Notes: generated by a model from the sequence alone, not told the origin. DNA of 64,000 nt from JBELHO01 sp042091375 (GCA_042091375.1 JBELHO010000010.1:22134-86133), one strand, 5' to 3'; positions 27,953-36,170 are shown, counted from the first letter of the stretch. Numbers and translations are program-made.

Positions 27953-27986
27953 CCCGGATAAATATATGTTTATCCGGGTTTTTTTT
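27953..27986 (+). terminator. Strong rho-independent terminator downstream of ffh
   Basis: Perfect 10-bp stem (CCCGGATAAA with TTTATCCGGG), 6-base loop TATATG, then eight T. It lies 185 bases past the ffh stop, an unusually long 3' untranslated stretch that could also contain a small RNA ending at this terminator. Confidence 0.93.
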
Positions 27987-28012
27987 GTTATTTTAAAAAA
28001 TTGTATGGCGTT

Positions 28013-28277
28013 TCACTCACCTTTTTTGTCGTCTTTTTGTATTGTAATATAATAATCAGACTCACGTTGCTCTGTAATAGTCACTGGTGAATAAGCGTTT
28101 ACTGTTTTTAGCGCTACTGCGTAAATATTATTAACGGGTGCATCTATGCTAACCGAGGTGACTTATTCAGTTTGATTATTTGTAATAAACAATGGCGCCC
28201 ACTTTTGCTTAGCCAAGACCGGCACAAGCAGATAATGAAACGAAAAGTACAGCTAATATGAGTTTTTTATTCGTATG
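28013..28277 (-). pseudogene. Decayed small lipoprotein gene
   Basis: Read on the minus strand from about 28277, one frame gives a lipoprotein signal peptide (TNKKLILAVLFVSLSAC, lipobox LSAC) that hits a stop three codons later at CAGLG. Shifting by one base just before this stop restores a frame that runs on as LAKQKWAPLFITNNQTE, one in-frame TAA, then about 47 more sensible codons (VTSVSIDAPVNNIYAVALKT, ending in KDDKKGE) to a TGA at 28013. No start codon remains; an ATA sits where an ATG is expected. So there is a lost start, at least one frameshift and one nonsense codon. Original size about 90 residues; function unknown. Same strand as the monooxygenase gene and 22 bases after it. Confidence 0.6.
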
Positions 28278-28299
28278 TTATCTATATGAAAAGTGTAGT

Positions 28300-29334
28300 T
28301 TATAACTGCGCTATAATTTGATTTGCTGTTTCTTTTGCATGTTTTTGTACCCCAATAATTGTCGCTGATGCATAACCTGACCATTCACCATAACCAACAA
28401 ACCATAAATTATCATATTGGGTTGAATGAGATCCTGTTGTTAAATTTTTTACATTTGAATTTAGGTTAAGACCGGTTAAGTGCGAGAGGTTTGTTTTAAA
28501 ACCGGTGCACCAAATAATAGTATCAATTGGTATTTCATTATTTTCGGTAATAATACTATTACCAGTAAACGATTGTATATTTTCTTCTCGCTGAAGTACG
28601 CCTCTTGATCTTGCTTCTTTCACTGATTCTGTCATCACAATTTTCGACAAATCATCCGATTCTTCGAGCGATCCCCCTTTCAGTGAAGCATAGTAACGCT
28701 TAGTTGATAGTTCAAATAAATATCGACCGTCTAATTTGTCGTCTAAATATTGCAGAGGTTTGTTAGTAAACCAATGGGTATTAGCCACTTTAGAGACTTC
28801 GGCTAGTATTTGAGAGCCCGAATTACCACTGCCAACTATCGCAACATTGAGTCCTTTTAACGCAACGTTATTTTTATATTCACTGGAATGTAATTGAATA
28901 CCGTTAAACTTTTCAAGCCCTTTAAAAGTTGGGATCACTTTTCCTGTAAAATTGCCGGTAGCGGATACCAATTTTTTCGCCATGTAGGTACGTTGGGAGG
29001 TGGTAATATGAAATATTCCATCAATTTCGTTAACGTTAATTACTTCAACAGGGCGTTCAACTCTGAACTGATAACGTTGCTCGTAGCGACCAAAGTAATT
29101 AATCACTTCTTGCTTGCTAGGGTATTCTTCTGCAGTAGCTGGCATGCCAAAACCTGAGAGAGAGCTGTATTCTTTGGGGGAAAATAACTTCAAACTATCC
29201 CAAGCTTTTGTCCAGGCTCCGCCAAAGGTGGTATTTGCATCAAGTATCAGGGGGTCGACGTCTTGGCGCTTTAAATAATACGCGGTAGACAAGCCAGCTT
29301 GACCCGCACCAATAATAATTACGTCTTCAATCAT
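28300..29334 (-). CDS. ArsO-like flavin-containing monooxygenase (putative)
   Basis: 344-residue FAD/NADPH enzyme: FAD motif GAGQAG at 9-14, FMO-type signature FNGIQLHSSEY at about 143-153, NADPH motif GSGNSG at 168-173, and the ATG-like motif WCTGFKTN near residue 276. It is shorter than Baeyer-Villiger enzymes and resembles the ArsO proteins of arsenic-resistance clusters, although that name rests mainly on context. ATG at 29334 follows GAGGA. Last intact gene of the permease-monooxygenase operon, 53 bases after the permease. Coding DNA is visibly more AT-rich than ffh or rpsP around it, suggesting transfer. Confidence 0.75.
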   Translation of the reverse strand: MIEDVIIIGAGQAGLSTAYYLKRQDVDPLILDANTTFGGAWTKAWDSLKLFSPKEYSSLSGFGMPATAEEYPSKQEVINYFGRYEQRYQFRVERPVEVINVNEIDGIFHITTSQRTYMAKKLVSATGNFTGKVIPTFKGLEKFNGIQLHSSEYKNNVALKGLNVAIVGSGNSGSQILAEVSKVANTHWFTNKPLQYLDDKLDGRYLFELSTKRYYASLKGGSLEESDDLSKIVMTESVKEARSRGVLQREENIQSFTGNSIITENNEIPIDTIIWCTGFKTNLSHLTGLNLNSNVKNLTTGSHSTQYDNLWFVGYGEWSGYASATIIGVQKHAKETANQIIAQL

Positions 29335-29387
29335 GTCTATTCCTCGTTTTCAAAGAAAAGCCATAGATAATGTATGGCTTGGTTATC

Positions 29388-30302
29388 TTAAAAGATAAAT
29401 TGGTAAAGAAATCCTGCGCCAATCGCCATAGATAATATAACGGTTAGAAAGGCAATTATCATTGGATTTTTGAAAATAGATTTCAGCAATACGACTTCCG
29501 TTAAACTAGCACCTGCGCTACCAATAATTAATGCCATCACTGCACCTAAGCCCATGCCTTTTACTGCCAATGCTGCGCTGAGTGGAATAACGGCTTCTGC
29601 ACGTATGTAAAGCGGAATACCAATCACTGCAGCAATAGGAATTGCTAAAGGGTTATCTTCACTAGCAATACTTGCGACGAACTCTGTAGGCATAAAACCA
29701 TAAATCATTGAACCAACGGCTATACCACCAATTAAATAAGGTAAAACCTTCTTAAAATCCTCCCATGTGCTATTCCAAATACGTGTCCATTTACTGATTT
29801 GTTTGCCTGTTTTATTACAACTTGAGACGCAATCGCTCGTTTGTGGTGCTATATAAGCTTCAGCTTTAATGTATTTTTCAAAACCTAACTTTTCAAGTAA
29901 GTAACCAGCTAAGATTGAAACCCCCATTGCGATAATAAAGTAGAATATCGTTACTTTAAAACCAAAGGTAACTGCAAATAAACCTATTATGATTGGGTTT
30001 AACAATGGGCTTGCAAATAAAAAGACCATCATTGTTCCAAAGCCAGCTTTAGCTCTTAACAACCCTTTTAAAAATGGTATTGTTGAGCATGAGCAAAATG
30101 GTGTTATTGCTCCTAAAAATCCTGCGATGATATACCCTTTCCCATTTTTACTGCTTAGGATACTTTGAATTTTACTTGGTGGAATGTATTCCTGAAGTAA
30201 TCCAACAATATAGCTAATGAGCAAAAATAGTATTGTTAACTCAACAGCTAAAAAGGCAAACATGTTTAAGGTATCAAATATCATGTGTTGTGTAATTGTC
30301 AT
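29388..30302 (-). CDS. arsP: ArsP-like permease (putative organoarsenical efflux)
   Basis: 304-residue membrane protein of the DUF318/UPF0718 family, about eight helices in two bundles. The family helix motif AITPFCSCSTIPFLKGLL (C70, C72) and FLFASPLLNPIIIGL mark the ArsP/YraQ group; C. jejuni ArsP exports trivalent organoarsenicals. The hydrophilic loop between bundles has a CVSSC pair. Divergent from an ArsR gene and followed by a flavin monooxygenase, which supports arsenic over another metal, but the substrate is inferred. ATG at 30302 with GGAA upstream. Distinct from the SO_0444-type permease at 25 kb, though of the same fold. Confidence 0.75.
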   Translation of the reverse strand: MTITQHMIFDTLNMFAFLAVELTILFLLISYIVGLLQEYIPPSKIQSILSSKNGKGYIIAGFLGAITPFCSCSTIPFLKGLLRAKAGFGTMMVFLFASPLLNPIIIGLFAVTFGFKVTIFYFIIAMGVSILAGYLLEKLGFEKYIKAEAYIAPQTSDCVSSCNKTGKQISKWTRIWNSTWEDFKKVLPYLIGGIAVGSMIYGFMPTEFVASIASEDNPLAIPIAAVIGIPLYIRAEAVIPLSAALAVKGMGLGAVMALIIGSAGASLTEVVLLKSIFKNPMIIAFLTVILSMAIGAGFLYQFIF

Positions 30303-30320
30303 AATTATTTTATTCCATAA

Positions 30321-30336
30321 TTCTAGATATATCGAA
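30321..30336. promoter_or_regulatory. Predicted ArsR operator, permease side
   Basis: TTCTAGATATATCGAA, an imperfect palindrome (TTCNANATATNTNGAA). It begins 19 bases upstream of the permease start and is repeated almost exactly at 30369, next to arsR. Assignment to ArsR is from position and symmetry only. Confidence 0.5.
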
Positions 30337-30368
30337 TTATATGTGTAAAACTAGTATTGTCAATATAT

Positions 30369-30384
30369 TTCTAGTAATATCGAA
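30369..30384. promoter_or_regulatory. Predicted ArsR operator, arsR side
   Basis: TTCTAGTAATATCGAA, differing from the copy at 30321 at only two central positions and keeping the outer TTCNAN / NTNGAA symmetry. It ends 25 bases before the arsR ATG, placed to give autorepression. The two copies are 48 bp apart, close to an integral number of helix turns. Confidence 0.5.
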
Positions 30385-30409
30385 ATATAAACTTACTTAG
30401 AGACAATTT

Positions 30410-30700
30410 ATGGATATTGAAATTATTGCTAAAGCTTTGAAAGAACTTGGTCATCCTACTCGTTTGGCTATGTTTAAGCGTTTAGTAAAATCTGGAGAAC
30501 AAGGCCTTGCTGTAGGTGTTGTACAAGAAGAGTTAAAAATTCCTGGTTCAACATTGTCACATCATATTTCTGGATTGGCATCAGCTGGGTTAATTAAACA
30601 ACGCAGAGAAGGTCGTGTTCTTTACTGCGTTGTTGACTATGAAAAACTGCTTTCTGTCATTGCCTTTCTTCAAGATGAATGTTGCATTGACGAACTATAA
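30410..30700 (+). CDS. arsR: ArsR-family transcriptional repressor
   Basis: 96-residue winged-helix repressor: ELGHPTRLAMFKRLV helix, recognition helix GSTLSHHISGLASAGLI, wing RREGRVLYCVV. It lacks the classic CxC pair in the DNA-binding helix; instead it has C73 and a vicinal pair C91-C92 near the C-terminus. C-terminal pairs form the As(III) or MAs(III) site in ArsR proteins such as those of Acidithiobacillus ferrooxidans and Shewanella putrefaciens, so trivalent arsenic sensing is plausible. Divergent from the permease operon, sharing a 107-base control region with two operator-like repeats. Confidence 0.82.
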   Translation: MDIEIIAKALKELGHPTRLAMFKRLVKSGEQGLAVGVVQEELKIPGSTLSHHISGLASAGLIKQRREGRVLYCVVDYEKLLSVIAFLQDECCIDEL

Positions 30701-31343
30701 GATTAGTTTAATGCTAAGAAAAAGACTCAGCCTTCTAGTTTTTAAATATTGATGATGATTATATCACCACATGGAAATTGGCTTATGTTCTCAGTGACAG
30801 TAGTTTTTGTTTTAACCATGTCCGTAACGCACATTGTTTAGTGGCGAGTTGTTGTAAAGTACGACAAACACTTGATGACTGCTGTGGTGGCTAAGCAGAC
30901 AAGGAGATGTAACAGTTTTAGATTCTGTATTGTAATGGTGGTGAACTGTGATGAAATTTCAAAATAAATTTTATATTACATATTTTTCAATAGCTTAACT
31001 AAGCCCCTTGAACAGCCGGGGTATAATGTGGGGTAACCTACATAGTGAATTTCATTTTTTATCTAAATATCGGTTATTTAAGTTTTGGATGGGCGACATG
31101 ATGTAATCCTCCCTCTAATTGCCAACTTATTGAGTTCCTCGATGTGTTCGTTGATATTGACAATACTGTTGAAACCTCGGTTTGAAGCATTATTTGCAAA
31201 AAAACACAGATTAATGTTTATGCAATGCACCATATCCCTTGCTTTTTTGTCAATAAAGAGTAGAATACGCGAGCTTTTCTGCCGCCTAAGTGGCAGGAAG
31301 TGTCTGGAAATTCGTTTTAACACTTAATTATATAGAGGACGAT
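30701..31343. other. Long intergenic region between arsR and rpsP
   Basis: 643 bases. Overlapping open stretches on both strands around 31078-31327 lack ribosome-binding sites and family likeness and are not called. The right end holds the rpsP promoter and a leader with a CTGCC/GGCAG hairpin at about 31280-31297. The left 300 bases may be eroded coding DNA, but I could not recover a protein from it. Confidence 0.45.
31239..31266 (+). promoter_or_regulatory. Promoter of the rpsP-rimM-trmD-rplS operon
   Basis: TTGCTT at 31239-31244 and TAGAAT at 31261-31266 with 16 bases between, a fair sigma-70 promoter, followed by a GC-rich start region as in ribosomal promoters. Predicted start near 31273, giving a leader of about 70 bases to rpsP. 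Confidence 0.5.
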
Positions 31344-31592
31344 ATGGTTACCATTCGTTTAGCCCGTGGTGGCGCTAAAAAGCGTCCATTCTATCAGGTG
31401 GTTGTTGCCGATAGCCGCAATTCTCGCGATGGTCGTTTCATCGAAAGAATTGGTTTTTTTAACCCTACAGCACAAGGTCAAGCTGAAAAGTTACGCTTAG
31501 ACTTAGACCGTGTTAGCCATTGGGTTGATCAAGGCGCGACAGTATCTGATCGTGTGGCCAAGTTAGTAAAAGATGCCAAAGTTGCAGCTTAA
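31344..31592 (+). CDS. rpsP: 30S ribosomal protein S16
   Basis: 82-residue S16: MVTIRLARGGAKKRPFYQ, then DSRNSRDGRFIERIGFFNP, the family signature. The ATG at 31344 follows AGAGGA; a longer in-frame extension upstream is not conserved. Leads the rpsP-rimM-trmD-rplS operon, a near-universal bacterial order linking small-subunit maturation and tRNA methylation with L19. Confidence 0.98.
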   Translation: MVTIRLARGGAKKRPFYQVVVADSRNSRDGRFIERIGFFNPTAQGQAEKLRLDLDRVSHWVDQGATVSDRVAKLVKDAKVAA

Positions 31593-31623
31593 TTAATTAT
31601 TAATTTGGTAGGTTTTAGAAGTC

Positions 31624-32154
31624 ATGGTGCAAGAAGACAAGCAAATTATCCTTGGTAAAGTAGGCGCAGTCTACGGCATCAAAGGTTGGTTGAAAATACA
31701 TTCTTACACCGATGAGCAAGAAGCCATACTTGACTATTTTCCTTGGTCACTAAAATTAGGAAACAAAACACAATCAGTAGAGATCACTGATTGGCGCAGG
31801 CACAACAACGGTCTTATTGTAAAAGTGGGGCACATTGACGATCGCGACGAAGCGCAAGCACTCGTTGGCTCTGAAATAATAACCACTGATAGTGCGTTAC
31901 CTGAATTACCTGAAGGTGATTTTTATTGGCGCGACTTAATTACAATGCAAGTAGTAACAACACAAGGTTACGACCTTGGCATTGTTACTGACATGTTGGA
32001 AACTGGCGCTAACGATGTATTGGTTGTGAAAGCCAATCGAAATGATGGCTTTGGTAAGAAGGAACGGTTAATTCCCTACCTGATGGACCAAGTTATTAAA
32101 TCGGTTAGTATTGAAAATAAACAAATTTGTGTTGACTGGGACCCAGGTTTTTAA
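31624..32154 (+). CDS. rimM: 16S rRNA processing protein RimM
   Basis: 176-residue assembly factor for the 30S head, partner of S19. N-terminal barrel (IILGKVGAVYGIKGWLKIHSYT), and the C-terminal PRC-barrel-like domain with DFYWRDLITMQV, GANDVLVV and LIPYLMDQVIKSV. Sits 31 bases after rpsP; its stop is immediately followed by the trmD start. Confidence 0.97.
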   Translation: MVQEDKQIILGKVGAVYGIKGWLKIHSYTDEQEAILDYFPWSLKLGNKTQSVEITDWRRHNNGLIVKVGHIDDRDEAQALVGSEIITTDSALPELPEGDFYWRDLITMQVVTTQGYDLGIVTDMLETGANDVLVVKANRNDGFGKKERLIPYLMDQVIKSVSIENKQICVDWDPGF

Positions 32155-32155
32155 G

Positions 32156-32971
32156 TTGAGTAAAGGTGTTGCAAACAACAAACGATGGATTGGCGTAGTT
32201 AGCCTTTTTCCTGAAATGTTTTCCGCCATTACTGATTTTGGGGTGACAGGCCGAGCGATCCGTAAAGGCTTAATTGAGTTTCACACGTGGAACCCAAGAG
32301 ACTTTACTCATGATCGACATCGCACCGTTGATGACCGCCCTTACGGCGGAGGTCCGGGCATGTTGATGATGGTACAACCATTGCGAGATGCAATTCGCGC
32401 TGCGCGAGCAGCCGCTGAACAAAGTGTTGCAGATGGTGAGGGTATCGCCAAGGTTATATATTTATCACCGCAAGGACGAAAATTGGACCAAGCAGGTGTA
32501 CGCGAATTAGCACAGCATGACCGACTGATATTTATTGCAGGACGTTATGAAGGCATTGACGAGAGACTGATCGAGTCAGATATTGACGAAGAATGGTCTG
32601 TTGGTGATTATGTACTGAGTGGTGGAGAACTGCCAGCAATGAACATAATCGATGCCATAGCACGCTTTGTGCCCGGAGTATTAGGACATCAACAATCAGC
32701 TGAGCAAGACTCTTTCTCAGACGGTTTATTAGATTGTCCCCATTACACTAGGCCAGAGGTACTGGATCAGGGTTCAACTGGATCTCAATCAGTACCGCAA
32801 GTGTTGCTCAGTGGTGATCACGAACACATTAGGCAATGGCGACAATTTAAGTCACTAGAAAGAACGTGGACTAGAAGACCAGAACTTTTAACTGACCTAG
32901 CTCTGACAGCGGAACAAAGAAACATGCTTGACAAAATTAAGCAAAACTCTGTTGATGACTGTGAACCCTAG
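32156..32971 (+). CDS. trmD: tRNA (guanine-N1)-methyltransferase TrmD
   Basis: SPOUT-class enzyme that makes m1G37 in tRNA with AdoMet. About 271 residues. Matches E. coli TrmD: RWIGVVSLFPEMF, RDFTHDRHRTVDDRPYGGGPG, IYLSPQGRKLDQAG, GRYEGIDERLI, EEWSVGDYVLSGGELPAM. No ATG exists at the right place; a TTG at 32156, eight bases after CAGG and directly behind the rimM stop, gives the best N-terminus. A longer frame begins inside rimM but looks spurious. Confidence 0.95.
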   Translation: MSKGVANNKRWIGVVSLFPEMFSAITDFGVTGRAIRKGLIEFHTWNPRDFTHDRHRTVDDRPYGGGPGMLMMVQPLRDAIRAARAAAEQSVADGEGIAKVIYLSPQGRKLDQAGVRELAQHDRLIFIAGRYEGIDERLIESDIDEEWSVGDYVLSGGELPAMNIIDAIARFVPGVLGHQQSAEQDSFSDGLLDCPHYTRPEVLDQGSTGSQSVPQVLLSGDHEHIRQWRQFKSLERTWTRRPELLTDLALTAEQRNMLDKIKQNSVDDCEP

Positions 32972-32983
32972 GAAGAAGGTATT

Positions 32984-33337
32984 ATGAGTAAAATTATTGA
33001 TATGCTCGAACAAGAGCAAATGAAAAAAGACTTACCAGCATTCGCACCAGGCGATACGGTTGTTGTCCAAGTAAAAGTTACAGAAGGTGATAAGTCACGT
33101 CTTCAAGCTTATGAAGGTGTGGTTATTGCAATTAAAAACCGCGGTATCAATTCTGCTTTCACGGTTCGTAAAATTTCGAGCGGTGTTGGTGTTGAGCGTG
33201 TATTCCAGACACATAGCCCAATTGTTGATTCAATTGAAGTGAAACGCCGCGGTGATGTTCGTCAAGCTAAGCTTTACTATCTTCGTGAACGTTCAGGTCG
33301 CTCTGCACGTATCAAAGAGAAATTGGCTAAGAAGTAA
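32984..33337 (+). CDS. rplS: 50S ribosomal protein L19
   Basis: 117-residue L19: FAPGDTVVVQVKVTEGDKSRLQ, AYEGVVIAIKNRGINSAFTVRKIS, GVGVERVFQTHSP and the basic RRGDVRQAKLYYLR end. Last gene of the rpsP operon, 12 bases after trmD and followed by a strong terminator. Confidence 0.98.
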   Translation: MSKIIDMLEQEQMKKDLPAFAPGDTVVVQVKVTEGDKSRLQAYEGVVIAIKNRGINSAFTVRKISSGVGVERVFQTHSPIVDSIEVKRRGDVRQAKLYYLRERSGRSARIKEKLAKK

Positions 33338-33380
33338 GCCTACTTTTTACCTGAATTTCGGTAAAGTAAGATCGAACAAA

Positions 33381-33411
33381 AGCCTGAATAAGCAATTATT
33401 CAGGCTTTTTT
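33381..33411 (+). terminator. Rho-independent terminator after rplS
   Basis: Perfect 11-bp stem (AGCCTGAATAA with TTATTCAGGCT), tetraloop GCAA, then a run of six T. 44 bases past the rplS stop; ends the rpsP operon. Confidence 0.93.
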
Positions 33412-33968
33412 GTTGCACAACCGAACATTACTTTACTGCTGTGATTGCTGCTCACAATTAACCGGCAACTAAAACCGACTGTCACTTATATTCCCTTTTA
33501 TTTTCGGTTTGTTAGTGTGTTTTTGATAAGCGAGTGTTCTTGTTATTTGTGTTTGCATTGTGAATTTACCACAGTAAAGCTAAACTGATAGCCAATATCA
33601 ATAGTTATATCCAGCCTTGTTGAAGTCATTGTTAATAATAAATTTATATAAATTCATTGGCTTAGTAATAAAATAACAGTAGCAAAATGGGCCGTTGGCA
33701 AAAATAACTATCGCTTTCGATGACAGCGTTGTCATTTGTGTTAGCAAGTGGTAATGTAATGCAATAACTAAAATAAAATGTGCATTTTATTCTTGTTACT
33801 AAATACAGCACAGCTGTATGCGGCATAGTGAACTTGTTATATGCTACTTGGTAAAGAGAATTAAAAATGCTGATAAGTAACACCATTAAAAAGCTAATTT
33901 AGTTGTTGTAATGTGTTACCGACAAAATACCTTATAAATTTTTTCAAATGAGAAGTGAAGGACTTAAC
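33412..33968. other. Intergenic region upstream of acs
   Basis: 557 bases with no credible gene; a 74-codon minus-strand stretch at 33662-33886 has no start signal or family likeness. It should contain the acs promoter. I looked for a CRP-type TGTGA-N6-TCACA site, as acs is often catabolite-controlled, and did not find a convincing one. Confidence 0.45.
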
Positions 33969-35918
33969 ATGCAAGAATTACAAAGTAGGTATCCTGCCTT
34001 GGCACAAGCCAAAGCGCGAACACATATTGATACTGCTACCTATAACGCCATGTATAAACAATCCATTGAAAATCCCAATCAGTTTTGGGGAGAGCAAGCC
34101 AGTGCTTTTCTCGATTGGCATCAACCATGGGATGAGGTAAGTAACATTGATTTACCTAGCGGTAATATTCAATGGTTTTCTGGAGGTAAACTCAACGTCA
34201 GCTATAACTGTATTGACCGCCATTTAGCTACTAAGGCTCAACATACCGCGATGATCTGGGAGGGTGATGATCCCAAAGATGATTTAACTATTTCATATCA
34301 ACAATTGCACGATCACGTATGCCGTTTTGCTAATTTACTTAAAGCGCGCGGAGTAAAAAAAGGGGATAGGGTATGCATTTATATGCCAATGATCCCTGAA
34401 GTGGGTTATGCAATGTTAGCCTGTGCGCGCATTGGCGCAGTTCACTCAGTAATATTTGGTGGTTTTTCTACTGAAGCTATTCGCTCGCGTATTATCGATG
34501 CTGATTGCCAAGTGGTGATCACCGCTGACGAGAGTTTACGCGGGGGACGAGTCATCCCATTAAAAGTCAATGTCGACGATGCGGTGGCTAATTGCCCCGA
34601 TGTACACTCTGTTATTGTGATCGATCGCACCGGTGCTGATGTCGCATGGAACGAAAAAATTGATGTTTACTACCGCACTGAAATAGTGAAACACTCTGCT
34701 CATTGCCCGCCGGAGATAATGGACGCTGAAGACCCACTGTTTATCTTGTATACCTCTGGCTCAACAGGTACGCCTAAAGGTGTTTTACACACCTGTGGCG
34801 GTTATCTACTTTACGCAGCAATGACCCATAAATATGTCTTTGATTACCAAGATGGCGATGTCTATTGGTGTACAGCGGATGCCGGTTGGATCACTGGTCA
34901 TTCCTATATTTTTTATGGGCCATTAGCCAATGGCGCAACCACCTTAGTTTTTGAGGGCGTGCCGACTTATCCTGATGCTGGACGATTTTGGCAAGTTTGT
35001 GAAAAACATCAGGTCAATATTTTTTATACAGCACCGACTGCGATCAGAGCCTTAATGAGTGTGGGTAATGAACCCGTCGAGGCTGCCAATTTGTCATCGC
35101 TGCGTTTATTGGGATCGGTGGGCGAGCCTATTAATCCTGAAGCTTGGCATTGGTATTATGAAATTGTTGGGCAAAGCAATTGCCCAATTGTTGATACTTG
35201 GTGGCAAACCGAAACCGGGGGAATTATGATCACCTCGTTGCCTGGAGCGGAAGACATGAAACCCGGTGCCGCAGGAAAACCATTTTTTGGTGTGCAGCCC
35301 GCCTTATTTGACAAGGACGGCAATACCTTAACCGGAGAAAACCAAGGGTTGTTGGTGATGACTGGCAGTTGGCCGGGACAATTGCGAACCGTTTATGGCG
35401 ATCACGACAGATTTTATCAGACCTATTTGAGTCAATACCCGGGTAATTATTTTACTGGCGATGGTGCCAAGAGAGATGAAGACGGTTTTTATTGGATCAC
35501 TGGTCGCGTTGATGATGTGCTCAATGTGTCTGGGCATCGCTTGGGTACGGCCGAAATAGAGAGCGCCTTAGTGCTTCATCCGTCAGTAGCAGAAGCAGCA
35601 GTTGTTGGTTATCCCCACGACATTAAGGGGCAGGGTGTATACGCTTACGTGACCTTGATGAATAATGCTGAAGAATCAGATCAATTAATTGACCAATTAA
35701 CTGATTTTGTTGCTAAAGAGCTAGGCCGTTTTGCTAAACCCGATCACATTCAATATGCCCCCGGTTTACCTAAAACCCGCTCAGGTAAAATTATGCGCCG
35801 TATCTTGCGCAAAATAGCTGAAAATGATTTGGATACCTTAGGTGATACATCTACATTGGCCGATCCGGCGGTGGTAGATAATTTAATTGCCAATCGGGTA
35901 ATACACAGTACTGCATAG
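33969..35918 (+). CDS. acs: Acetyl-CoA synthetase
   Basis: AMP-forming acetate activation enzyme, 649 residues, ANL superfamily. The adenylation motif TSGSTGTPKGV, the VDTWWQTETGG motif, and the C-terminal GRVDDVLNVSGHRLGTAEIES and PKTRSGKIMRR (with the lysine that is acetylated in other species) are intact. An ATG at 33948 is in frame, but the ATG at 33969 is preceded by AAGGA six bases away. Stands alone. Provides acetyl-CoA from scavenged acetate. Confidence 0.97.
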   Translation: MQELQSRYPALAQAKARTHIDTATYNAMYKQSIENPNQFWGEQASAFLDWHQPWDEVSNIDLPSGNIQWFSGGKLNVSYNCIDRHLATKAQHTAMIWEGDDPKDDLTISYQQLHDHVCRFANLLKARGVKKGDRVCIYMPMIPEVGYAMLACARIGAVHSVIFGGFSTEAIRSRIIDADCQVVITADESLRGGRVIPLKVNVDDAVANCPDVHSVIVIDRTGADVAWNEKIDVYYRTEIVKHSAHCPPEIMDAEDPLFILYTSGSTGTPKGVLHTCGGYLLYAAMTHKYVFDYQDGDVYWCTADAGWITGHSYIFYGPLANGATTLVFEGVPTYPDAGRFWQVCEKHQVNIFYTAPTAIRALMSVGNEPVEAANLSSLRLLGSVGEPINPEAWHWYYEIVGQSNCPIVDTWWQTETGGIMITSLPGAEDMKPGAAGKPFFGVQPALFDKDGNTLTGENQGLLVMTGSWPGQLRTVYGDHDRFYQTYLSQYPGNYFTGDGAKRDEDGFYWITGRVDDVLNVSGHRLGTAEIESALVLHPSVAEAAVVGYPHDIKGQGVYAYVTLMNNAEESDQLIDQLTDFVAKELGRFAKPDHIQYAPGLPKTRSGKIMRRILRKIAENDLDTLGDTSTLADPAVVDNLIANRVIHSTA

Positions 35919-35932
35919 TGATCGTCAATCCC

Positions 35933-35964
35933 AATATAGCCTAGTGTCAATGCTAGGCTATATT
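35933..35964. terminator. Hairpin after acs
   Basis: Perfect 12-bp inverted repeat (AATATAGCCTAG with CTAGGCTATATT), 8-base loop, 15 bases past the acs stop. No T-run follows, only two further copies of GGCTATATTA-like sequence, so it may be a terminator of weak type or part of the repeat zone leading into the gap. Confidence 0.5.
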
Positions 35965-36001
35965 AGTCGGCTATATTAATCGGCTTTAATGCCAAATTTA
36001 A
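35957..36001. repeat. Short direct repeats bordering the gap, left side
   Basis: GGCTATATTAGTC, GGCTATATTAATC and GGCTTTAATGCC follow one another, the first sharing the right arm of the acs hairpin. The stretch ends in CAAATTTAA, which recurs at the right edge of the gap. Confidence 0.55.
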
Positions 36002-36101
36002 NNNNNNNNNNNNNNNNNNNNNNNNNNNNNNNNNNNNNNNNNNNNNNNNNNNNNNNNNNNNNNNNNNNNNNNNNNNNNNNNNNNNNNNNNNNNNNNNNNN
36101 N
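36002..36101. other. Assembly gap (100 N)
   Basis: Exactly 100 N, the conventional placeholder for a gap of unknown length. Both edges carry CAAATTTAA and repetitive sequence, so the true content is probably a tandem repeat that the assembler could not cross. No reading frame across it should be trusted. Confidence 0.97.
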
Positions 36102-36170
36102 CAAATTTAACAGCAGTTCTAAGGCTAATTTTAACAGCAGTTTTAACACCAGTTTCAATACCAGCTTTAC
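36102..36170. repeat. Degenerate short repeats bordering the gap, right side
   Basis: Imperfect copies of a unit like AATTTTAACAGCAGTTTTAA occur: TTTAACAGCAGTTCTAAGGC, TTTTAACAGCAGTTTTAACA, CCAGTTTCAATACCAGC. Read on the minus strand they form a Leu/Lys-rich stretch that I take to be an accident of the repeat. Confidence 0.6.

Noticed and set aside
31008..31027. TTGAAC ... TATAAT as a promoter upstream of rpsP
   Set aside because: Spacing is only 8 bases, so the two hexamers cannot form one sigma-70 promoter; the pair at 31239-31266 fits better.
31078..31327. Two overlapping 80-codon frames on opposite strands upstream of rpsP
   Set aside because: They mirror each other, lack ribosome-binding sites and protein likeness, and cover the rpsP promoter.
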